Assembly (NCBI GenBank): GCA_963971305.1
Contig: OZ020311.1
Coordinates: 620,001-684,000, forward strand
Direction of reading: 5' to 3'
From: Arcuatula senhousia
Lineage: Eukaryota; Mollusca; Bivalvia; Mytilida; Mytilidae
DNA length: 64,000 nt
The notes under the pieces are model-generated. The model had not been told where the DNA came from and did not search any database. It worked only from the letters and a program-made list of their open reading frames with translations. Below, piece after piece: positions 34,785 through 48,620 of this stretch (within the stretch, counting starts at the first letter, position 1; the number at the start of each line of letters is the position of its first letter). Position numbers and translations under genes: made by a program.

Positions 34785-36828
34785 AAAAATCAGGACATTA
34801 TCTTCACATTTGCTTTTAAAAACCTGTTAACATATAACTCTATCTTCTTCTTTAATGTAAAACTATTAGATTTTCTTTTCACATTTAAAACCATTGTAAG
34901 TTGGCGTGTTTCCAGACCTTCATGTGGGGGAGGAAAGTAACACCTGTTTTTGTCTAATGTTTAAACATTTCACTTTCAAAACCTATGATCTTTTTATTTG
35001 CCTTAGAATTTTGTACATTTTTATGTTAACTTGATTTAGGATAGAAATTATACTTGCCTAAACAGATGTTTTATATATCTATCTTTTTTAGGTTAAAAAG
35101 AAAACGAAAAGTATAATACTTTTGACACATATTTACTCAGAAAACATCCTCATTAATTTTTACAGAGGAATAAAAAAAATTGCAACTTCCCTGCATGCCA
35201 GCTACAAACCCATGCTGCTTGACATTCACAATCTTATGACCAGAATTTTCCCTCTTTTGTTTTTAGCCACAGGGTCATAGCCACTTACAACAATTTTAGA
35301 GACAGCCATACAGCTCATTGAAAGATTTAAAAAGAGAGAAAATAAAGTTGATACAAGAGGTGGAGGAGGAGGGAATGCAGCATATTTCAACAATTGACAA
35401 GTAATGTTGAAAATTGACTTAGTCAGTAAACAGGAAGTAGATATCGGACAGACCTCATTTCGGTACTCAAATGAAGGATGGAAGATCGGAGAGAAGTAAA
35501 CCAGTATACCTCCCTCTTCTTCGAAGCGGGGGTTTAACAAAATAGTGGAGAGAGAGTCCTTGTGCTTTAGACTAGATTTCTGACTTAAAACTAAACCTTG
35601 AGAAAGGTTAACTGGCGTATTACACAAATTTAGAATAACTTTTATCAACACAGCTGGTTCAAAGGATGCTAATAAGTTCAACAAAAATATTTGGGAGCCA
35701 ATGTAAACATTCAACATCTTTTTGTGCTTACATTCTCTGCTTTGAAAACAGAAATATTTAGCTTTGTATACTTTATGATGTGAAGTGCAATCCTTTGACC
35801 CTCAATTTGTTTTCCTGCAAATTATTTTTGTACAACAGTCAAAATTCAAAGGGAAAACAGGTTTATTTAACCCTTGAAATGAAAACAACCTTTATGCTTC
35901 TGTAAATCCCTCCCCAATTGAGTTTGCAAGTATTTGTTGCAGCCCCATATTAAGCATTTAACTTTACAAAAGGGTCTTGAATGTAAAATGTTGTTTCATA
36001 AGTTAAAAGATCTACTGCTATTTACATAAATGTGCATGAATGTTATATTTAAGATGTTCACTTAATGTACATGTATATTCTAAACCAAACGGCTTTAAGC
36101 ATTACATGTTAGAAAGCAAACTACCAGGTGACGTTACAAGTTATACTCATTGGAAATGTAGAAAGCTTTTAAAAGCAGTTACATGTAGATATAGCTAAAT
36201 ATAGAAGCTCTGTATACATGTTTCCACAGCCCATAAAAAACATACCTTTTTCATTCTTTGACATTGGGAATTTTAAGTCATACATGTAGCTCCCAAAAAC
36301 ATCATACAACAATATTTTGAAAGATCGTCAATTTTACTGCAAAATATTGAAATATTCAAACATAATCATTATAAACCCTGAAGGTATAACATGGGAGATA
36401 GTATCAGAATCTGAATGATATTACCATGATATTATTTTCATTATTGTAATTTATTTGTAAAGTTGCTCTTCTCCCCCTTTTTAAGGCTACTTTTTCTGTC
36501 AAAGAAAAGTGGCCTTATATTGGTGGTGACTTTTTGTGAGGAGGAAGGCTTTTTTAATTTTGTCAGTATCTAGTACAATGTACTATTGTTCACACTTGAT
36601 TACATTGTATTTCTAATTCTTACTTCAATTTCTACAAAATATTGAAATATTCCAACAAAATCAGTACTGAGCCTGAGGCTCCAATCAGGATCTCAGAACT
36701 GATTGTTATAACCATGTTATTGAGATCAGTATTTTAAATTATCTAAATGGTACAAAAGAATGGATATTGAGTCTATATGCATGACACAAAATCACACTAT
36801 AATTATTACAAGAGTTAACACTAAAGTA
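34785..36828. other. Intergenic DNA with a SINE fragment
   Basis: About 35865-36000 resembles the non-tRNA part of the SINE at 8632-8961 (TATGCTTCTGTAAATCCCTC, AAAGGGTCTT) in the same plus-strand orientation as that sequence. The 163-codon minus frame at 35226-35717 has no recognisable domain and overlaps repeat-like sequence. Nothing else supported. Confidence 0.5.
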
Positions 36829-37698
36829 TGTCTCGCCTGCCGGCACCATCAGAAACAATTATTCTTTCTTACTTCCACTATATTTTGAATTTACATGGAT
36901 TTTCAGTTTCTGAGATCAAAAGATGTTTATAGAACCTAAACATTGCAAAAATATGCAATAAAAATAATCAAAGTCACTCAACCGGAAAATCAAGGTCAAG
37001 GTAAAAAGATGAGGATGTAACTGTGCTAAGCTACTACTGGGACATATGCATACCAAGTTTCATCAACCTAGGACTTATAGTTCTTGAGATATGGAGGTGC
37101 TCGCAAAACTTTTCCATTGCTATTATATGTATTGAAAATTGTCAAAGTCACTCAACCGAAAAATCAAGGTCAAGGTCAAAAGATGGGGATGCAAGGGTGC
37201 TGAGCTTCTACTGGGGCATACCCATACCAAGTTGACCTATAGTTCTTGAGATATGGAGTTGCTCACAAAACTTTTCGATTGCTATTATATGTATTGAAAA
37301 TTGTCAAAGTCACTCAACCGAAAAATTAAGGTCAAGGTCAAAAGATGGGGATGCAACTGTGCTAAGCTACTACTGGGGCATATGCATACCAAGTTTCATC
37401 AACCTAGGACTTATAGTTCTTGAGATATGGAGGTGCTCGCAAAACTTTTCCATTGCTATTATATGTATTGAAAATTGTCAAAGTCACTCAACTGGAAAAT
37501 CAAGGTCAAGGTCAAAAGATGGGGATGCAACTGTGCTAAGCTACTACTGGGGCATATGCATACCAAGTTTCATCAACCCAGGACCTATAGTTCTTGAGAT
37601 ATGGAGGTGCTCATAAAACTTTTCCAAAAAGTTAACGCCGCCGTCGCCTCCGCCAGTAAAGTAACACCTATGTCCTGCTCTGCTTCGCAGGCGAGACA
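36829..37698 (+). mobile_element. Hairpin-terminated element with about 172-bp internal repeats
   Basis: 12-bp inverted termini TGTCTCGCCTGC (36829-36840) and GCAGGCGAGACA (37687-37698). Four tandem units (marker CTACTACTGG at 37031, a shortened unit near 37208, then 37369 and 37541) of about 172 bp, then CCGCCGTCGCCTCCGCC and a terminal hairpin. The units carry CAAGGTCAAGGTCAAAAGAT and TCTTGAGATATGGAGGTGCT. Non-coding. Confidence 0.8.
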
Positions 37699-40190
37699 AA
37701 AATGAACAGAGCACCCTTATGTTACAAGGTAGCCTTAACCTACTCTCACCTCATTGCAAGTTTTAAGGGATGGACCATTTTACACTTGAAAGGGGCGCCT
37801 TCAAGGCTTGGTTTTTGTTTAGGCCAGACAGAATTTTTATTTTACGAAGGTGTCACAACAGAATTTTTTTTCATTATTAGCAATTATTTTATATAGCAGA
37901 AATCCTTCTTCAGAATGTTTTTTCTTCAAAAATCATTTTCAAAATATTTTTTAGGAATAAATCAAACTCAAATTTTTCTTTAGGAAAAAAAACAATGGGT
38001 AATTTTAATCAAGAAATCAAATAAAATCCTGCATGTAGATACTGTAAGAACGATATGATTTCTCAATTTGTTGAAGGCGGAATTGTTTGCATGCAAACTG
38101 AATAAATATTAATCCCCCCCTAAATGAAGTGGAAAATTTCTCAGTGGCTTTTATTGTTAATGAAACCTAGCAAAACAGCATTTTAAATCAAAGGACCGTG
38201 ACCAGGTATTCGGCATGGGGATGCAGGGGAGGGTGTTGTAGGGGCTGGATAAATTCTTTATAAAATCGGACACATTTTGGTGAGTTTTGGCACATTCCTA
38301 GAAAGTTTTTCATTTGGGGGGGGGGGGGCAAAATGGGGGTGTATTATCACACCCAAAGCACCCCTTCCAATGGCCTTGAATTCCATCTTTCCATTCTAGC
38401 ATTTTAAAGGCTACAGTAAACCTGAATGACACCTCTGGCCATATCAGTTAAATTTTGGTTTATTTTCTTTGTTTTTCCCTAAATTAATGGTTTGATGCCC
38501 AACTTATTTGAAAAAAAATGTTCAAGTATTGCTGCAAACTAATTATACAGTAACAAAATCTTAGTTTAATTTATATACTGATGACTAAAAAGTTACAACC
38601 AATAAGATTTTATCGTCATCTTTTTAAATACATTATTATGTCATCCAAATATGCATTGACCCAGCACCTCTCTTATGACGAGGTAAAATACTTGTCACAC
38701 TTACAATGGTACAAGTAACTTCCTTAAAAAGTCATTGTTACATGTAAGTCACTGAACATTTTTTTATTAAATTGTAAAATCAAACAGCTGTTTTCAGGTC
38801 ACCCCCCCCCCCCCCTGACTTTTTATTTTTATAAGACATAATTAATTTCCAATTAAGGAAACATGTCTACATTTGTACATGTATATCAGGGAGATGAACA
38901 TGAAAGGTGTGATATAATGAACAGGATGATAAGGGGAGGAATCAGGAGACAGAAGGACAATGGAATTACATGTATGATCAGGAATGCCACTGGAAAATGA
39001 ATGGATAGTTAGGATGGGACAATATAGCCTCTGGCATGGGGATCATACAGGTCATTATGCTTAAATATGGAGACCTTCAGCAGAGTTCTTTAATGTGCCT
39101 TCCATAGAAAATTTGGTTATTATTTGTAGATTTTAACAAAATTAAAATGATCATTTGGAAGGAACTAAGGATGTTCCAGAAGATGTTTAACAATGCCCGC
39201 CCTATCCCCTCCCCGTCCCCTATTTGAAAATCTGAAGACCTTCCACAGCATAAATGTTACAATAAATGAATAGCTAGCTGTTTTCTTAATTGAGCAGTAG
39301 TTTCAAGTTCATAAACCAAGGCCAGATCATGATATTGAAGGGGCATAACTCCCACACAATTTTGTTTTCAATTCAAAGCACACAACTTCAGAAAAGAGAA
39401 AGAAAATGGGAAGGCAATATGTTGCTTTAGTAACTGAAATGACTGTTACTATGTAGCTCTTGAACTGGTGAATATATATAGTTTTGACTTGTTTTATCAG
39501 AGATTATATGCATTTGTGAAAATTTGGAACAAAGATGCCAGGCTCGACTCAATTTTTGCTTATCTTTTTTCAAATTATTACACCTGACATTTTTCAGCAT
39601 TGATTAACACATTTGAAAACAAGAAAATCCTTGTGAACAAATGTAAGAAAAATAAATACAGCAGGACCTACCTCAGAGTTGTACACAAATGTAATTCCAG
39701 CAACAGAACTCTTAACCAGTTTAACCTTTAAATTAGAAGTGCAACATGTTCCTTTTAAGATGTGAATTACATGCCTAGCAGAAGGGGTTATTTAAGTTTA
39801 TTGGAGTAAGTCTAAGTCCATTAAAGCTGCAAATTCACAAAGTAAATAAACCATTCTCTCATGGCATCATATATTGATCTATCCTATAATCCCTATTTAA
39901 TGTTTCATGCTTCACTGATCACACACGATACTTTCAATGATCATCTAATATTCCAGTTTTTGATTGGTTACATCAAAGTTACATCATGTTTTCATGGTTG
40001 ACTGATCAAGTTTCTGCATGATTGATCGTGCCGTATTGATCTGGTGCCTGGGTCAGTGAAATGAAGTTCTTTAAGAGCTTATCAAAAACAGATTTTTGAC
40101 TGGTAACATGAGTATTGATTTGGAAAACCTGTATTTTATTCCATCACATGTTATTGAAAATCTGATAAATCCTTAGTCCTATAGTTCATC

Positions 40191-40333
40191 TACTGTAAAT
40201 GTGGAAAGTTAATTCTAAGGGGGTTATTTTGGCTTAATTCTCGATCACAAAATATCCACCAAATATATCCTCCACATGAATGCTTAACAAAAACATGAAA
40301 AATTCACCTGCGAAAATTTCCATGTTTACAGTA
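40191..40333. mobile_element. MITE with TACTGTAAA termini
   Basis: TACTGTAAATGTGGAAA at the left and its imperfect inverse TTTCCATGTTTACAGTA at the right, 143 bp. It resembles the TA-bounded MITEs at 24161 and 29752 in end sequence and size class. Confidence 0.65.
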
Positions 40334-40694
40334 TTTTTAGAAAAAAAATGCATTGAACATGTTGAATGAGTGCCATAACAAATGACTAACTCACCACATG
40401 AATATTTTGATGTAATTACAACCCCCCCCCCCCAAAAAAAAAAAACAAAAAAAAAAGGGAAGGTTTAAAAAAACTATAAACTCATTAATCATTATACAAC
40501 ATTAAAGAAAAGTAATATTTAAGTGGCTACAACACAATCAGGTAGAGAAATTTTGGAAAAAATGAAACTAATTCCTGATTTGCAACAAGAGTTTACCTAG
40601 ATACATGTACACGGGAGTCATTTTATAACCAAAATTTTCCTAAAACACAAAATGATTTTCATAAATTCAAACAAACGTCATTAAATAAAGGTAA

Positions 40695-40865
40695 TAACAA
40701 ACTACCAAACTAATGAATGATCAATCTCGTAGTCCAGAGAAAATGACAAAAACGAATCAGTCATACCGGAGAATTGGTGGATCGCAATGGTCCTGACCTG
40801 GTACAGGCATTTCAAACAAAATGGTGGGTTAAACCAGGTTTTATGGCACCAAACCTCCCTCTTCC
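40695..40865 (-). repeat. Interspersed repeat, inverted copy
   Basis: Reverse complement of 2770-2945, with high similarity through the CCTGGTTTAACCCACCATTT and ATTCTCCGGTATGACTGATT regions. Confidence 0.7.
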
Positions 40866-42542
40866 ATGGTTCTGCTGTCAGCTGATAGAACAAATATGAG
40901 AAGAAAAGAATAAAGAAAGTTAACACTGGGTTAATACTTTGATAACCGTCATCTAACAACTTTTTCATTCTCAAAGGCAAGAAACTTTCATACAACTTTT
41001 GATCATGTTCCAATACGATCGTCTAACAAAAAAATTCAAAACATTTTTGTAACCTAAATTGTGAGAATATTCTGAGTTGATTACAACACAGAGTTTGCCT
41101 GTTCTGATATAATTTCTCGACATGTTCCCTACGTTTTTATTCACAAAAGATGAAGTTGTTCATTATAAGTCAATCACGTTTCTTTTCTGGCCTAATTAAT
41201 TTACGTGACATAACTTAGATTTCTACATGAATGTTTCAAATTATCTTAGCAGTTTTTGTGTTCACTGAGAGAAAACCAAGACATGTAACTTTTTATCTTT
41301 TTATTCAAGAACTACAGTTAAACCATTCTAATGAAGACCAATTTTGCTTTTATCACTTTGTCACAACTCGTGCAAACTTCAAGGTTCTTTAACAGACTTT
41401 TCAAGGGTATTCTAGCCATTTTCAATAAGGAAATAGTCATCTACATGTAAGTTCATACTCCACAGGTTTTCAAAGGATAATTTAAAAATTTTCAAAATGT
41501 AAGGTGTCTTTTTCAAGGATCTTCAAAATGAAATTCATAGACATAACAGATTTTCAGGATTCAAAGATTTGAAAACCCTGCAAACCCTGAATTTAAATCT
41601 GAAAACCAGCTCTCACTTTAAACCAAACTTGCTTTTTCAATTCCTTTTTATTTTTGAGTGAGCAAGTAAGTGAGGCACATGGGCAATACCTGAGGGTCAG
41701 GTTTATTACTGGAAAAGGCAACCATGGCCAGAGTACATGGAGGAAAACAGACCTACATCACACATGTATCAAGTTTCATGCTAGTACCGTGAGACTTGTG
41801 CATCTATTCTTCAATTTGGTGGCAAATTTCTTTAATTTTTTTTTTCCTTTGATCTTTCAATTTTTTTGCTAATCTCATCAAAACTTGACAGCCTTGGGAA
41901 ACCATCAATTTTATTTTTACAGTGAAACCTTTACAGAAATTAAAAGGAGCTTTAGAAATTGAGTTTGATTTTATCTATGTTTGGTTTAAAGCTCCTTCTT
42001 TCAATTTCTATGCATTTGTAGCCTGTAAAAACTACACACATGTCATTACCAAGTACTTTTTTCGGTCCTGAAAAAGGTTTGATTTAGACAGGTTTCACTT
42101 TAACTTTATTTGCAATGTCCTCTGAACAATATGTATTTTATTTCTCTTACCTTACTTCAACTTACCTATTAAAAGTCTTTAAAATACATGTACATGTATA
42201 TGAATTAGTCAAATCTGTGCATTAAAATCCAGAAAAAGAACAACACAAATCAGGAAATGATCTCCCTTGATAAAATGTTCCGCAATATAAACATGCTTGC
42301 TAACCTGAAAAAGAAAACAAAATGGTCAGAATGATACATGTAGGAGATAATGAGATTTTGAATATGTGTATGTGGCACAACCTACAAAAAGAATCGGCAA
42401 TTGAAAAATCCCCCAAAACAGCCAGCAGCCTTCAGTCATTGTCTTGCGTTTGGCCCTACATTATAAATATATATTACATATGATTAAATACCAATCCTAT
42501 CATTATCAACGAAAGACCCCTTTTTGGGCATAGAACAATTAA

Positions 42543-42905
42543 CATACATGTACATTGTACATGTAAAGGCAACATATGTACATGTACATGTAAGGGCAAC
42601 ATATGTACATGTACATGTAAAGGCAACATATGTACATGTACGGGCAACACATGTACATGTACGGGCAACACATGTACATGTATGTACATGTAAGGGCAAC
42701 ATATGTACATGTACATGTAAAGGCAACATATGTACATGTACATGTAAGGGCAACATATGTACATGTAAAGGCTACATATGTACATGTACAGGCAACATAT
42801 GTACATGTACATGTAAAGGCTACATATGTACATGTACATGTAAAGCCAACATATGTACATGTACATGTAAAGCCAACATATGTACATGTACATGTATATA
42901 CATTG
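42543..42905. repeat. ACATGT-rich minisatellite
   Basis: Tandem units of about 18-30 bp built from ACATATGTACATGTACATGT plus AAAGGCA, AAGGGCA or AAGCCA spacers. The sequence is nearly self-complementary, so long frames open on both strands (YMYMYIC- and HVHVKATYV-type repeats) without coding meaning. ACATGTACATGT tracts recur through the window, a habit of bivalve genomes. Confidence 0.95.
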
Positions 42906-45491
42906 TACATGAAACAACACTTTGTTAGGTTATATTCGTAAGGTTCACTTTCGCTCATATAACCACATAAAATTTGGTTTAAATAAAAGTTTGCCCATAC
43001 CTTGCATTTGTAGAAGTATAAACCCTAAGTCCTTTCACATAGGTCAACATAAAGAACATCATTTCTATCATTACTGTTCTATAATAAGTACATGCTTATA
43101 CATGTACATGTATTTTTTACCCTCTGGATCATCAAACACAGGATATTTGATAAAAACAAACATTAAAGAACATCTGTGAGTGCTAAAACCCTCATATTGA
43201 TGAGAAATGAAAAAAATTATATTAAAAATGGGACATTTATCAAATTTTATTACCAACACAAATGTGACACTACCAATCTAATTATGTTTTTAATAAAGTG
43301 TACCGCGACTGTTCAGATGTGGGGAGAAATACAAATTCTTATATATTCTTATATATTCAATGAAAAATACCTGAAAAATATGTAAATACATGTACATTAT
43401 ACATGTATGAATTGATCGAATCAATATAAAAGAAATAATGCAAGTGAGCTCACAAAACTCAATATTGCGACAACAAAAATACTGAAGTACAATTGATATC
43501 TTAGAGCTATGAAATTTCCTCATTCCTCATGTAAATCTCCATATAATTTTTTTTTTCAAAATTCATTGAGCAGTTTCGGAGAAGGTGCACATAAGACAGG
43601 GAGGCCAATGAATGGACAGACAAAAGGACATACAGGAAGGGTGATCCTACATGTATGTATCCCAACCTAATAAGTTGTTTGAATTTATAGTACGGTATAA
43701 CAACTATTGATGGCCCTGTTGAAGTGTTTGGAAATCTGAGTTAAATTAACACTTTTATAAAACATGGACTACATACGGTTAAGAGAATAATATAGTCAAA
43801 GAAACAATGGTGCGAGTGGAGAAGAAAACAGCCTATCTTCAGGTTACTGATGGACCTAGAAATTTTTTTGTAAAGACAGTCATTTTTCAAATAACTAAAA
43901 GGACTGTAACAATCTCACCTGCAGTAGTTTGAAAGAAAGGTACAGGTGTATCAACAAAACTAATAAACTGGGATGATCAATCTTAAACTGTCCAACAAGA
44001 AGAAAAGACAAAACAAGGCAAAGACATACATTGTACTGAAGAAAATGAAGATCCCAATGGTCCTGACTTGGTACAGCCATTTTAAAAGAAATAATGAATA
44101 TAGCTAGATTTCATGGTGCAAGACTTTCCTCATCTAGCTTAAGTGTGCTCTTGGGGTCCAGTTCGTCAAAACACAACAGAAATAACAGGTAGATTGAGCG
44201 CTTTAAACTGACGGTAAGCTACATGTTTGGACCACAAACAGAGGACAACTTGTAACTTCATTTACTACCATAAGAACATGTGTTGCAAACATTTACATTT
44301 ATTCCACAACTCATTAACATCCTTTTACTTTTATTAAAGTTAGATATCTTAATTTCTATGCTTAATCTAGTAAACATCACCTTGTCATGTAAGTCTATTA
44401 ACATACATGTACATGTAGACATGACAGATGTTAAAACATTGAGAAAGCTTTTGAAAAATACCAGGAATGAAATTATGCAGTCGCCTAAGGCATGCACAAT
44501 GCTCTTATTTACATAAAATTGGCAATTAAGATAACATTAAAATAGCACTACCTTTTTCAACCAAAAATTCTGTTTTTGAAAAGTATTATTTAAATAAGGA
44601 ATATTTTGAAAATTTTAAAAAATTATGACCATGGAAATATAGTCAAAGTCAAATATGCAGGCCTTTGGATTTGTATACTTTATTCAAACATTACCCAACT
44701 AGAATTCTCCACTCCTAGCAATTGACACGGTATAAAGGGAAATCTTTACTTACATATAAATGTAAACGTACATTTTTTACATGCCCTTACACCCTTTAAA
44801 TAAAACTTTATAATCTAATATTACATGTTCATGTATGCACAAAATTCACGACATTGTAAAACTTATCATATTTCATATTAGAAGACTTGTGGGTGTCTGA
44901 ATAACATTTTGCATGTCCTAATTGTAACACTAGAAAACTTTAAATCTATGCACCACCCACATACACATGTAAGTATGTCAGACCAGACACTTGTACTAGC
45001 TCAAAGCTTTTATTTCAAGTCCAATTTCTATGTACATGATGTAAATCCTACATATTTGGGTATTGACAACCATTAATTTCTAGTTTTATATACATGTATT
45101 CAAGATCAACCCAGTAATCATTTTAATATTTGAAAACTCCATTATATCAATTCAATTCATTTCAAATTTTATTGTAGACAAAAATCCCTGTTGGGATATT
45201 ACAAAACATGACCAGAAAAACAGATATTAATTCAACTTATTTTTCTCCCTTCCTCAGTTCAAATGACTGTTTAATGAAAAAAAATCAGGATTTCATATCA
45301 TCAGGTGTTGATAGGGTTTAAAATATAAAATAGGTTTCATTAGTTCGTTTATATTGAATATCATTATATAAATTGTAGACACGTAGACATGTACATGTAG
45401 ATATATTTTGATCTAAGTGCTTCATTTATTTGACAATGAAGAAATAAATGTAGTTCATCTTCTACCATTAATCAAAGCGCTAAAGCGTTTA

Positions 45492-46031
45492 TAGGCAAGC
45501 GAAATATATAAGTACTGTAAAAGATTTATCCTCTGTTAAAGTATAATTGTTGCGAAATAATAATTTTGGTCTAAAACACAATTACACGCACAAGACAGGT
45601 ATCGTGTGTAAACGATATCGATTGAAACACCCCTGCGATGTGAATGCACTCGTCCCATTGATGTGTATTGATACTGAATTTATGAATGAACAATACCGTA
45701 TCCTTGCGTTGACCAGTCAAATAAGAGAAATATTTATACGAACCAATCAAGTAATAGATGAATACATAATTTATATTCTATCGCCTTAAACCAAATAGTT
45801 CGTCAGTAAAATGCAAAGGAATAAATAAAACTTGTGCCGATCCTATAAAATACCGAAATAAATGGAGATTTATAAAAGTGTGTATCATGGAAAAAAATAT
45901 TGAAAAGTATTAAAGAAAATAAAGCATTTTTACAAGACTATATGCAGGAAGATCACTCCCTCTAGACTGAAAAAAAACGCGAAAATCATCACTACTCTAT
46001 AGACTCCATAAGGCTTCGCTGCGCTTGCCTA
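45492..46031 (+). mobile_element. Short hairpin-terminated element
   Basis: TAGGCAAGCG at 45492-45501 is repeated inverted as CGCTTGCCTA at 46022-46031, the latter inside a 3' hairpin (AGGCTTCGCTGCGCTTGCCT) followed by A-rich flank. This matches the end structure of the elements at 30.1, 33.3 and 36.8 kb but has no tandem core. No known domain was seen in its frames. Confidence 0.5.
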
Positions 46032-46929
46032 AAAATCATTAGCATACATGTAACTTAAGAGTGGACTGGACACTTGACATTGTCTATTCTTTTCAAGTTA
46101 TTTCTGAAATCAAGATTGGAGACTCTTGAAATTTAACAAGTTGGTTTCTACTCTTTAAACTCAATTGTACTTAAAAGTAAAAAACTTTTTTTTTTAAATT
46201 GTAACCATCCATACATTGTACTTCTCTTTAACGTTAGTCAACTGTACTTAAGAAAAAAAATATATTTAAAAAATGTTAACTACACATATACATTGTAGGT
46301 AAATTTCCAAATTTTAATATTTGTCTAACTTTCAAATTTAATATGTCTAACACTTTCTGTTCACTAAGTCCATGTAAATCCAAACTTTTTTAATCTCTTA
46401 ATAAGTTTCAACAGATCAATATGTTTCCATGGAAACTGAAAAAAAAAAGAATTATGCGCTAATCACTGATATTTATTTTTCGCTATTTTCAGGACTTAAT
46501 TATTAACTATAGTCAAATTTAGCTAATGATATTCATTGAAATCATCCGTTCTGACGTTATGACAAGAAATAATTGAAACGTGATACAAAAATATGATACA
46601 TTAGAAGCTTGACGCCAACGAATATCAATGACCGCTTACGTTCTCTGGGAAACTCCATAAGAAAAGGTCATTCCAGCAAGAGGTTAGAATTTTACTAAAC
46701 CACAATAGATTTTATACTTGACACAAATTTGCCATGGCTATGCCAAATACATACATGTACAAGTGCGATAAAATAAATCTGCATGAACTGTTTCCCATTC
46801 CAGAGCACCTCAGTACTCTCAATTACACCTCGAGACTGTGTCATATGTGTAGTTCATTGCTATTGAAAGGTGTCTTTTGTGTGCTTTTTTGTTGTCTGTT
46901 TATTCCTGTGTGATGTTATTGTTAAGTGC

Positions 46930-47165
46930 ACTATACCAAAAAACGTTCCATTGAAAATATGCTAATTTATAGAAATTCATATTTTTTCTCTATGTAAAAA
47001 ATTTCAAGTTCTATTTTCTAATCATGATTATTTTCAGATGCGAAACTATATGGTCCAATGACTTTTCCAGGACCAAATTCTACATTGAAGGTTTTACAAG
47101 GTACCTGAAATTTCTCATTTTTTCCTTTATGAATTTCAACAAAATAAAATGTATTTTAACAATGA
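46930..47165 (+). repeat. Interspersed repeat, copy of 58875-59125 (inverted)
   Basis: About 235 bp that match the reverse complement of 58875-59125, with shared blocks CAAAAAACGTTCC, ATGCTAATTTAT, GCGAAACT-TATATGGTCC, CTTTTCC and GGTACCTGAAA. The middle looks exon-like (a pyrimidine tract with CAG in front, GGTACCTG behind), but the frame is broken in this copy and the other lies inside an intron. Confidence 0.7.
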
Positions 47166-48005
47166 TACAATGTAATTACAAGATTGTGAAATAAAAACTA
47201 TTTATTTTTGCAGCGTTTCTGCTAAAAATGATTTTTATTTACAACCACATGTTATTTTCTGTAACGTGTATTGCATCTTCCATTCACAGGCCATGACTTC
47301 ACACGTCATCTATACATGTACATGTAATTGGTACTATGGACATGATGGAACAGGTTTGTGTTGACTGATGACATGTATGCCTTTGCTGTTTCAGACATTT
47401 GACATTTGAATGACCCATTAGTACCTCTATGCTTGAAACTTCTTTTGTGTACATTCAATTTTTCATTAATATGCTCATGACGAAGGCCCCAGTTAGAAAT
47501 AGTTCAATTTGCCCAAACCCTACCCATGTCACCAAGGTATCAGTAGGAAAATTCTTCTTTTTTTTTTCTTTGGGAGATCAGAAACTGAATTTTTCGGTAT
47601 CATAACTCAAAGGAATGATTATAAAATAAGAAATCTAAAAACTTTTATCAAAAAAAGAATTTGAGTATGCAGGATTTTTTTTGGTAGGAAGCATTTGGGC
47701 AAACAAACTTAATTTTCATTTTGGCCCAAGTACATGTAACTTAAAATATTTGTATCAAATGGATGGGGGAGCGGAGTGAGGGATGTAATTTTAATTAGAT
47801 TGATGAGAAACTTCAATATTATAATTTTGATCAAATTGAACTATATGCTGAAAAAATATCTAGTCCAATTTTCTCCCCTCTGTGATATGGGAATGTAATG
47901 TAATTTCTACATTATGTACATGCACATCTCCACATAATCTAAAGATCCTATACATGTACTTGTATCTTGACAGACAGAAGAACAGGGGGATTATATATAC
48001 AGCAT

Positions 48006-48160
48006 CATAGGTGGATCCAGGGGGGGCCCAGGCCCCCCCTTTTGGCGGAAAAATTTGGTTGCATATATATATAGGAAATCATTGAAGCGTGACCAAAGCG
48101 GGCCCCCTCTTAGGCCAGTCAGTGGGCCCCCTCTTTTCAGAATCTCTGGATCCGCCTCTG
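48006..48160. mobile_element. MITE with GGCGGATCCA termini, copy 2
   Basis: Inverted 14-bp ends (48006-48019, 48147-48160; two mismatches) flanked by a perfect 5-bp target duplication AGCAT (48001-48005 and 48161-48165). The interior is GGGGGGCCC-rich. Same family as 6974-7169. Confidence 0.87.
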
Positions 48161-48620
48161 AGCATACATGTACTGGACATTGTAACCATAAAACTTTGTT
48201 TGCAGAAGATACATGTACATACATGTATGCATGTATAATAATATCCATTTTACCATAAACTCTATAAAAACATAATCATTGATAATGTGCATCTCTCAGC
48301 CCATTGAATAGAAGTACTTTTTAATTGTAAAATAATCCAAAATAACAGTGTCTCTGGGCTAATTTGTAAATTCATATTCAGCCTGTTGAAATAGCCACTT
48401 GCATTACCAGCCAATAAACTTTTTCATAATAAATCGAACATATGAAATATATACATTGTTGGAAAGAGTATATTTTGCTGCTTTGTTTAGACTATTTTTC
48501 TTTTCATTTTTATCCCACATTTTTCCAAAGGAACAGTTTATAGTCAATCATACATTTTTTTCCAAATTCAAACTTAGATTTCATATCAAATCTTACCTTA
48601 TAGTATCTTATTTAGTACTG

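Larger units (their letters stand above)
37699..42542. other. Intergenic DNA, repeats only
   Basis: Contains G/C homopolymers (about 38316-38330, 38802-38816, 40423-40433), a MITE at 40191-40333, an inverted interspersed repeat at 40695-40865, a possible MITE at 41917-42105 (AGTGAAACCT / AGGTTTCACT ends) and an inverted copy of the CACTTATTCCA family at about 42360-42545. No exon recognised. Confidence 0.4.
42906..48005. other. Intergenic DNA, no gene seen
   Basis: AT-rich with scattered ACATGTA tracts. It includes an inverted interspersed repeat piece at 44030-44085, a hairpin-terminated element at 45492-46031 and a repeat at 46930-47165. No exon recognised. Confidence 0.4.

Noticed and set aside
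35226..35717. 163-codon minus-strand frame
   Set aside because: No domain, hydrophobic low-complexity composition, and it overlaps sequence related to interspersed repeats.
42474..42958. Four overlapping 90-148-codon frames on both strands
   Set aside because: They come from the nearly palindromic ACATGT minisatellite.
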